Shown here: positions 59,278-64,000 of the stretch, piece by piece
Layout of the letters: each line of letters starts with the position of its first letter
Position numbering within the stretch: position 1 is the first letter of the stretch
NCBI GenBank assembly: GCA_947630595.1
Contig: CANRIG010000007.1
Location: 1 to 64,000 of the forward strand
Direction: 5' to 3'
Length of the DNA: 64,000 bases
Source: an uncultured Lachnospiraceae bacterium
GTDB taxonomy: Bacteria; Bacillota; Clostridia; Lachnospirales; Lachnospiraceae
The notes under the pieces: model-generated
What the model saw: only the letters and a program-made list of their open reading frames with translations
Database searches by the model: none
Told to the model about the DNA's origin: nothing
Position numbers and translations under genes: made by a program

Positions 59278-60153
59278 ATGATGCCGACACTTCGCCGCAA
59301 ATACCGGACGCCCATCCTTCAGGAACAGAATAAAAACGGCGTCCTTTATTTTACCTTTCCTTCCCTGAGCGCGCAGCCGGGCATCGTCCACGGCTTCAGC
59401 AGCCGCATCGGCGGCGTCAGCCAGGGGCAGTTTGCACAGATGAACCTGAGCTTCACCAGAGGCGACGACCCGGACTGCGTGCGGGAGAATTACCGCCGCA
59501 TTGCCGCCGCGATCGGCTTTGACGACCGGAATATCGTCTGCTCCGACCAGACGCACACCAGCAACGTGCGCAGGGTGTCGCGGGAGGACTGCGGCAAGGG
59601 CTATCTGCGCCCGCGCGACTATACCGACGTCGACGGACTGGTCACGGATGAGCCGGAGGTCATCCTGGCAACCTTTTACGCGGACTGCGTGCCGCTTTAC
59701 TTTGTGGACCCGGTGCATCGGGCAATCGGGCTGTCGCATTCCGGGTGGCGCGGCACCGTGAGCGACATCGCAGGCGCGACGGTCGCGAAGATGGCGGCGT
59801 GCTACGGGACAAAGCCGCAGGACCTGATCGCGGCCATCGGGCCGTCGATCTGTCAGGACTGCTATGAGGTGAGCGAAGACGTTATCGAAGAAATCCGCGC
59901 GCATTATCCGCAGGATGTGTGGGACGTTTTGTTTTACCGGAAAGAGAACGGAAAATATCAGCTGAACTTATGGGAGGCCTGCCGCCAGAATATGCTGCGG
60001 GCCGGAATCACGCCCGAACACATCGAGGTGACCGACCTGTGCACCTGCTGTAATCCGGACGTACTGTTTTCCCACCGCGCCTCCCATGGAAAACGCGGCA
60101 ACCTGGCCGCGTTCCTCGGCTTAACCGGCAGCCAAGGCCGACCGGTCGTATGA
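59278..60153 (+). CDS. pgeF: Laccase-domain / YfiH (PgeF-like) protein
   Basis: HGFSSRIGGVSQGQFAQMNLSF, TFYADCVPLYFVDPVHRAIGLSHSGWRGT. Confidence 0.9.
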   Translation: MMPTLRRKYRTPILQEQNKNGVLYFTFPSLSAQPGIVHGFSSRIGGVSQGQFAQMNLSFTRGDDPDCVRENYRRIAAAIGFDDRNIVCSDQTHTSNVRRVSREDCGKGYLRPRDYTDVDGLVTDEPEVILATFYADCVPLYFVDPVHRAIGLSHSGWRGTVSDIAGATVAKMAACYGTKPQDLIAAIGPSICQDCYEVSEDVIEEIRAHYPQDVWDVLFYRKENGKYQLNLWEACRQNMLRAGITPEHIEVTDLCTCCNPDVLFSHRASHGKRGNLAAFLGLTGSQGRPVV

Positions 60154-60187
60154 TATAAAAATGCGAAAGCGGCTGCCACAAAAAACA

Positions 60188-60310
60188 GGGCTTGGCATGC
60201 TCCAGTTGTCCACATGTCTGAGACATCTGTCTGATCTGAGGCGGATGCAGTCCGCCGCGGACAGACAGATGTAACGAAGACTAAGTGAACAACTGGAGTG
60301 TGCCAAGCCC
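60188..60310. other. Long branched/extended hairpin element flanked by T-tracts on both strands
   Basis: 22-bp outer stem GGGCTTGGCATGCTCCAGTTGT/ACAACTGGAGTGTGCCAAGCCC, 11-bp ACATCTGTCTG/CAGACAGATGT, 6-bp GGCGGA/TCCGCC. Confidence 0.8.
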
Positions 60311-60336
60311 GTCTTGTTTTTTTGTATTTAAAACAT

Positions 60337-61509
60337 TTACCGGCCGCGCCTGGACTCCAGCAGCTCATTGATCTTCCCGGTCGGGGATTCGATCTTGCTC
60401 AGGGTGATGTCGTGGTTCAGAGACTCGATGATGGTCGCCAGGAATTTGGTCATGTCCGCCTCCGCGTAGTAGGGCTTCGTGAACAGCTCCGGGTCGCGGT
60501 AGTTGAGGTTGGTGGTCACGACCTTGTCGATATAGCCTTTTTCATAATACTCGTCGAACTTGCGGAAACCGTCGGTAAAAAGGCCGAACGTCGTACAGAC
60601 GAAGACGCGGCTGGCGCCCCGCTCCTTGATCTGTCTGGCCACGTCGAGCATGCTGTCGCCGGAGGAGATCATGTCGTCCACAATAATCACGTCCTTGTCC
60701 TCCACGGAATCTCCGAGAAATTCATGCGCGACGATCGGATTCTTGCCGTTGACGACGGTGGAGTAGTCGCGTCTCTTGTAGAACATACCCATGTCCACGC
60801 CGAGAATATTGGAGAAATACACCGCGCGGCTCATCGCGCCCTCGTCCGGGCTGATGATCATCAGGTGGTCGTTGTCGACGCTGAAATCCGGCACGCTGTC
60901 AAACAGCGCCTTGAGAAACTGATAGGTGGGCATAAAGGAGTCGAAGCCGCTCAGCGGGATGGCGTTCTGGACGCGCGGGTCGTGCGCGTCAAAGGTGATG
61001 ATATTGGAAACGCCCATGTCGGCCAGCTCCTGCAGCGCCAGGGAGCAGTCCAGGGATTCGCGCTTCGAGCGCTTGTGCTGGCGGCCTTCGTACAGGAAGG
61101 GCATCACGACATTGATGCGCTTCGCCTTGCCGTTGGCCGCGGAGATGATGCGTTTTAAGTCCTGATAGTGGTTGTCCGGGGACATGTGGTTTTCATAGCC
61201 GCACACCGTGTAGGTGAGGCTGTAATTGCAGACGTCCACGAGAATGTAGAGGTCTGCGCCGCGGACGGAGTCGTTGATCTGGCCTTTGCCCTCGCCGGTG
61301 CCGAACCGCGGGCATTGGCATTCTAATAGGTAGGAATCGGAAATGTAACCGGGCAGCAGAGCTGTGTCCCCGTATACGAAATGGGAGTCCTTTCTTGACT
61401 CGACCAGACACTGGTCCACCGCCTTCCCGAGCTCAAGGCAGCCCTCGAGGGCGGCAATCTTTAACGTGCCAACAGGCAGTATGTGTTCCGTTTTATCAAA
61501 GTCAGCCAT
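60337..61509 (-). CDS. prs: Ribose-phosphate pyrophosphokinase
   Basis: FDAHDPRVQNAIP, DVIIVDDMISSGDSMLDVARQ. Confidence 0.9.
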   Translation of the reverse strand: MADFDKTEHILPVGTLKIAALEGCLELGKAVDQCLVESRKDSHFVYGDTALLPGYISDSYLLECQCPRFGTGEGKGQINDSVRGADLYILVDVCNYSLTYTVCGYENHMSPDNHYQDLKRIISAANGKAKRINVVMPFLYEGRQHKRSKRESLDCSLALQELADMGVSNIITFDAHDPRVQNAIPLSGFDSFMPTYQFLKALFDSVPDFSVDNDHLMIISPDEGAMSRAVYFSNILGVDMGMFYKRRDYSTVVNGKNPIVAHEFLGDSVEDKDVIIVDDMISSGDSMLDVARQIKERGASRVFVCTTFGLFTDGFRKFDEYYEKGYIDKVVTTNLNYRDPELFTKPYYAEADMTKFLATIIESLNHDITLSKIESPTGKINELLESRRGR

Positions 61510-61665
61510 TCTTATCCTCCAGTGTACACGACATTTTTCTACACTGTATTTATATCATTTTGCGGCGGGTGCGTCAAGGCATATATCGGCGGCAAAAGCG
61601 GTTGAAGAAACGGGAATGATCGGCTATAATGAAGAAAGCAGAAGAAAGGGGAGCAGATAATAAAG

Positions 61666-63030
61666 ATGAAAAAAACGGAGCATAAAATCCGCGAAGTCCT
61701 GCCGGACAGCATCGCGCAGGAGCTGGAGGTAGCGCCCGGCGACGTGCTGGTGGCGGTGAACGGCCAGCCGGTGGAGGACGTATTCGATTACCATTACCTC
61801 ACGAACGAGGAATACCTGACCGTATTGATCCGCAAGCCGGACGGAGAGGAATGGGAGCTGGAAATCGAGAAAGAATATGAGGAGGACCTGGGGATTGTCT
61901 TTGAAAATTCCCTGATGGACGATTACCGTTCCTGCAGCAACCGCTGCATTTTCTGTTTCATCGACCAGATGCCGAAGGGCATGCGCGAGACACTGTATTT
62001 CAAGGACGACGACTCCAGGCTTTCGTTTCTGCAGGGAAACTATGTGACCCTGACCAACATGAGCGACCACGACATCGACCGCATCATCCGCTACCGCCTG
62101 GAGCCGATCAACATTTCGTTTCAAACGATGAACCCGGAATTGCGCTGCCGGATGCTGAACAACCGCTTCGCCGGCGATATTTTCCCGAAGGTGGAGCGGC
62201 TGGCCGCGGCCGGCATCGAGATGAACGGGCAGATCGTGCTCTGCCGGGGTGTCAACGACGGCGCAGAGCTGGAGGACTCCCTGCAAAAGCTGACGCGGTA
62301 TCTGCCGTCCCTGCGCAGCGTTTCCGTGGTGCCGGTGGGGCTGACGCGGTTCCGCGACGGCCTCTATCCGCTGGAGCCGTTCACTCCGGAGGATGCAGGG
62401 GCAGTCATCGACTGCATCGAGGCCTGGCAGAAAAAGATATTCTGCACGCACGGCCTGCACTTCGTGCACGCCTCCGACGAATGGTATCTGCTGGCGGGGC
62501 GCGAACTGCCGGAGGCGGAGCGCTACGACGGCTACCTGCAGCTGGAAAACGGCGTGGGCATGCTGCGGCTGCTGTGCGAGGAGGTGCGGGAGGCGCTCAC
62601 AGATTATAAAAAGGCAGTGAAGGAGCGCCCCGCGGCCGGCGAAAGCCACACAGAGCTCTCCCTGGCCACCGGCCTGCTGGCCGCGCCCTGCCTGCGGCTT
62701 CTGTATGGAGAAATCCATGAGCAGTTCCCGCAGGTGACGCTGCACATCCATGAGATTCGCAACGATTTTTTCGGCGAGCGCATCACCGTTTCCGGCCTGC
62801 TGACCGGCGCCGACCTGATCCGGCAGCTGAAAGGGAAACCGCTGGGAGAGGAGCTTCTGCTCCCGGTCAACATGCTGCGCAGCGGCGAGCAGGTCTTTCT
62901 GGACGACGTCACGGTGGAGGAGCTGGAAAAAGCTTTACAAATAAAAGTACGTATTGTAAAATCAAGCGGATACGATTTCTTCCGGGCCGTCACCGGCCTG
63001 GAGCCAGACAAGGAGGACACGGATGAGTAA
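61666..63030 (+). CDS. DUF512 family PDZ/radical-SAM-like protein
   Basis: N-terminal PDZ-like; [42 protein letters not shown]. Confidence 0.88.
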   Translation: MKKTEHKIREVLPDSIAQELEVAPGDVLVAVNGQPVEDVFDYHYLTNEEYLTVLIRKPDGEEWELEIEKEYEEDLGIVFENSLMDDYRSCSNRCIFCFIDQMPKGMRETLYFKDDDSRLSFLQGNYVTLTNMSDHDIDRIIRYRLEPINISFQTMNPELRCRMLNNRFAGDIFPKVERLAAAGIEMNGQIVLCRGVNDGAELEDSLQKLTRYLPSLRSVSVVPVGLTRFRDGLYPLEPFTPEDAGAVIDCIEAWQKKIFCTHGLHFVHASDEWYLLAGRELPEAERYDGYLQLENGVGMLRLLCEEVREALTDYKKAVKERPAAGESHTELSLATGLLAAPCLRLLYGEIHEQFPQVTLHIHEIRNDFFGERITVSGLLTGADLIRQLKGKPLGEELLLPVNMLRSGEQVFLDDVTVEELEKALQIKVRIVKSSGYDFFRAVTGLEPDKEDTDE

Positions 63031-64000
63031 GCCTATCGCAGCAATCGTCGGCCGTCCCAACGTCGGCAAATCCACGCTGTTCAACGCGCTGGCGGGCGCC
63101 AACATCGCCATCGTCAAGGACACGCCGGGCGTCACCCGGGACCGGATTTACACCGATGTGGAATGGCTCAACATAAATTTCACCCTCATCGACACGGGAG
63201 GCATCGAGCCCGACAGCTCCGATGTGATTCTCTCGCAGATGCGCGACCAGGCGCAGATCGCGATCGACACCGCCGACGTCATTCTCTTTATGGTCGACTG
63301 CCGGCAGGGCCTCGTGGACTCGGATTCCAAGGTCGCGGACATGCTGCGGCGCTCGCACAAGCCCGTCGTCCTGGTCGTCAACAAGGTCGACGATTTTGAT
63401 AAATACATGTCCGACGTCTACGAGTTTTACAACCTCGGCATCGGCGACCCGATCCCAATCTCCGCCAGCAACAAGCTCGGCATCGGGGACATGCTCGACC
63501 GCGTCGTCAGCTATTTTGAGGACGGCGACGGGGAGGAGGAAGAGGAGGAGCGCCCGCGGATTGCCATCGTCGGCAAGCCGAACGTCGGCAAATCCTCCCT
63601 CATCAACAAGCTCCTCGGGGAGAAGCGCCTGCTGGTATCGGATATCGCCGGCACCACGCGGGACGCGGTCGACACCGTGGTGACCTGGGAGGGCCGGGAG
63701 TACGTCTTCATCGACACCGCCGGGCTGCGCCGCAAGAACAAAATAAAAGAAGAACTGGAGCGCTACAGCATCATCCGCACCGTGACCGCGGTGGAGCGGG
63801 CCGACGTGGTGGTGATCCTGATCGACGCCACCGAGGGCGTGACGGAGCAGGACGCGAAGATCGCCGGGATCGCGCACGACCGCGGCAAGGGCATCGTGAT
63901 CGCCGTCAACAAATGGGACGCCATCGAGAAGGACGACAAAACCGTTTACAAATACACGAACGACGTGCGCGCCACGCTTTCCTACATGCCCTACGCGGAG
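63023..64000 (+). CDS. der: GTPase Der (partial, runs off window)
   Basis: [19 protein letters not shown] and second GTPase [20 protein letters not shown]. Confidence 0.95.
   Translation, partial: MSKPIAAIVGRPNVGKSTLFNALAGANIAIVKDTPGVTRDRIYTDVEWLNINFTLIDTGGIEPDSSDVILSQMRDQAQIAIDTADVILFMVDCRQGLVDSDSKVADMLRRSHKPVVLVVNKVDDFDKYMSDVYEFYNLGIGDPIPISASNKLGIGDMLDRVVSYFEDGDGEEEEEERPRIAIVGKPNVGKSSLINKLLGEKRLLVSDIAGTTRDAVDTVVTWEGREYVFIDTAGLRRKNKIKEELERYSIIRTVTAVERADVVVILIDATEGVTEQDAKIAGIAHDRGKGIVIAVNKWDAIEKDDKTVYKYTNDVRATLSYMPYAE

Noticed and set aside
1-64000. CRISPR array or retron-like repeats
   Set aside because: No regularly spaced ~25-40 nt direct repeats with unique spacers and no cas or RT genes; repeats present are contiguous coding minisatellites or inverted repeats.

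Overview
64 kb chromosomal window from a moderately high-GC Firmicute (gene order and protein families look Clostridia/Lachnospiraceae-like). Most of it is ordinary core genome: cotJA-cotJB-cotJC spore-coat operon, ftsW/spoVE-like, gltX, UvrD-like helicase, xth, luxS, trpS, an XRE-cupin regulator with potABCD, aroC, lysA, polA, coaE, walJ-like, tmcAL, pta-ackA, yceD-rpmF-plsX-acpP-rnc-smc-ftsY-ilvA-ylxM-ffh-rpsP-khpA-rimM-trmD-rplS, three signal peptidases, rbgA, rnhB, yraN, pgeF, prs, a DUF512 protein and the start of der. The points most worth a second look are: (1) an Lsa-like ABC-F gene behind a promoter, a 3-codon uORF (MRR) and an intrinsic terminator ending at the ORF, which is the architecture of a ribosome-mediated attenuator; (2) a compact type I toxin-antitoxin-like locus next to tRNA-Leu: a 26-aa holin-like toxin, a convergent RNA with a consensus promoter, and transcript start regions that are 23/28 inverted copies; (3) an AT-rich decayed prophage or accessory island at about 28.2-31.5 kb, with an intact LexA/CI-type repressor, operator-like repeats, a DUF739 gene broken by an in-frame TGA, and a frameshifted membrane-protein plus Pro-rich-peptide pair; (4) two elaborate inverted-repeat elements between convergent genes (15.05 kb and 60.19 kb); (5) a GH13 debranching-enzyme homologue lacking most catalytic residues; (6) repeated in-frame 15-33 bp (and ~90 bp) tandem expansions in otherwise unrelated genes. 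All calls come from reading the sequence and recalled family knowledge; no searches were run.
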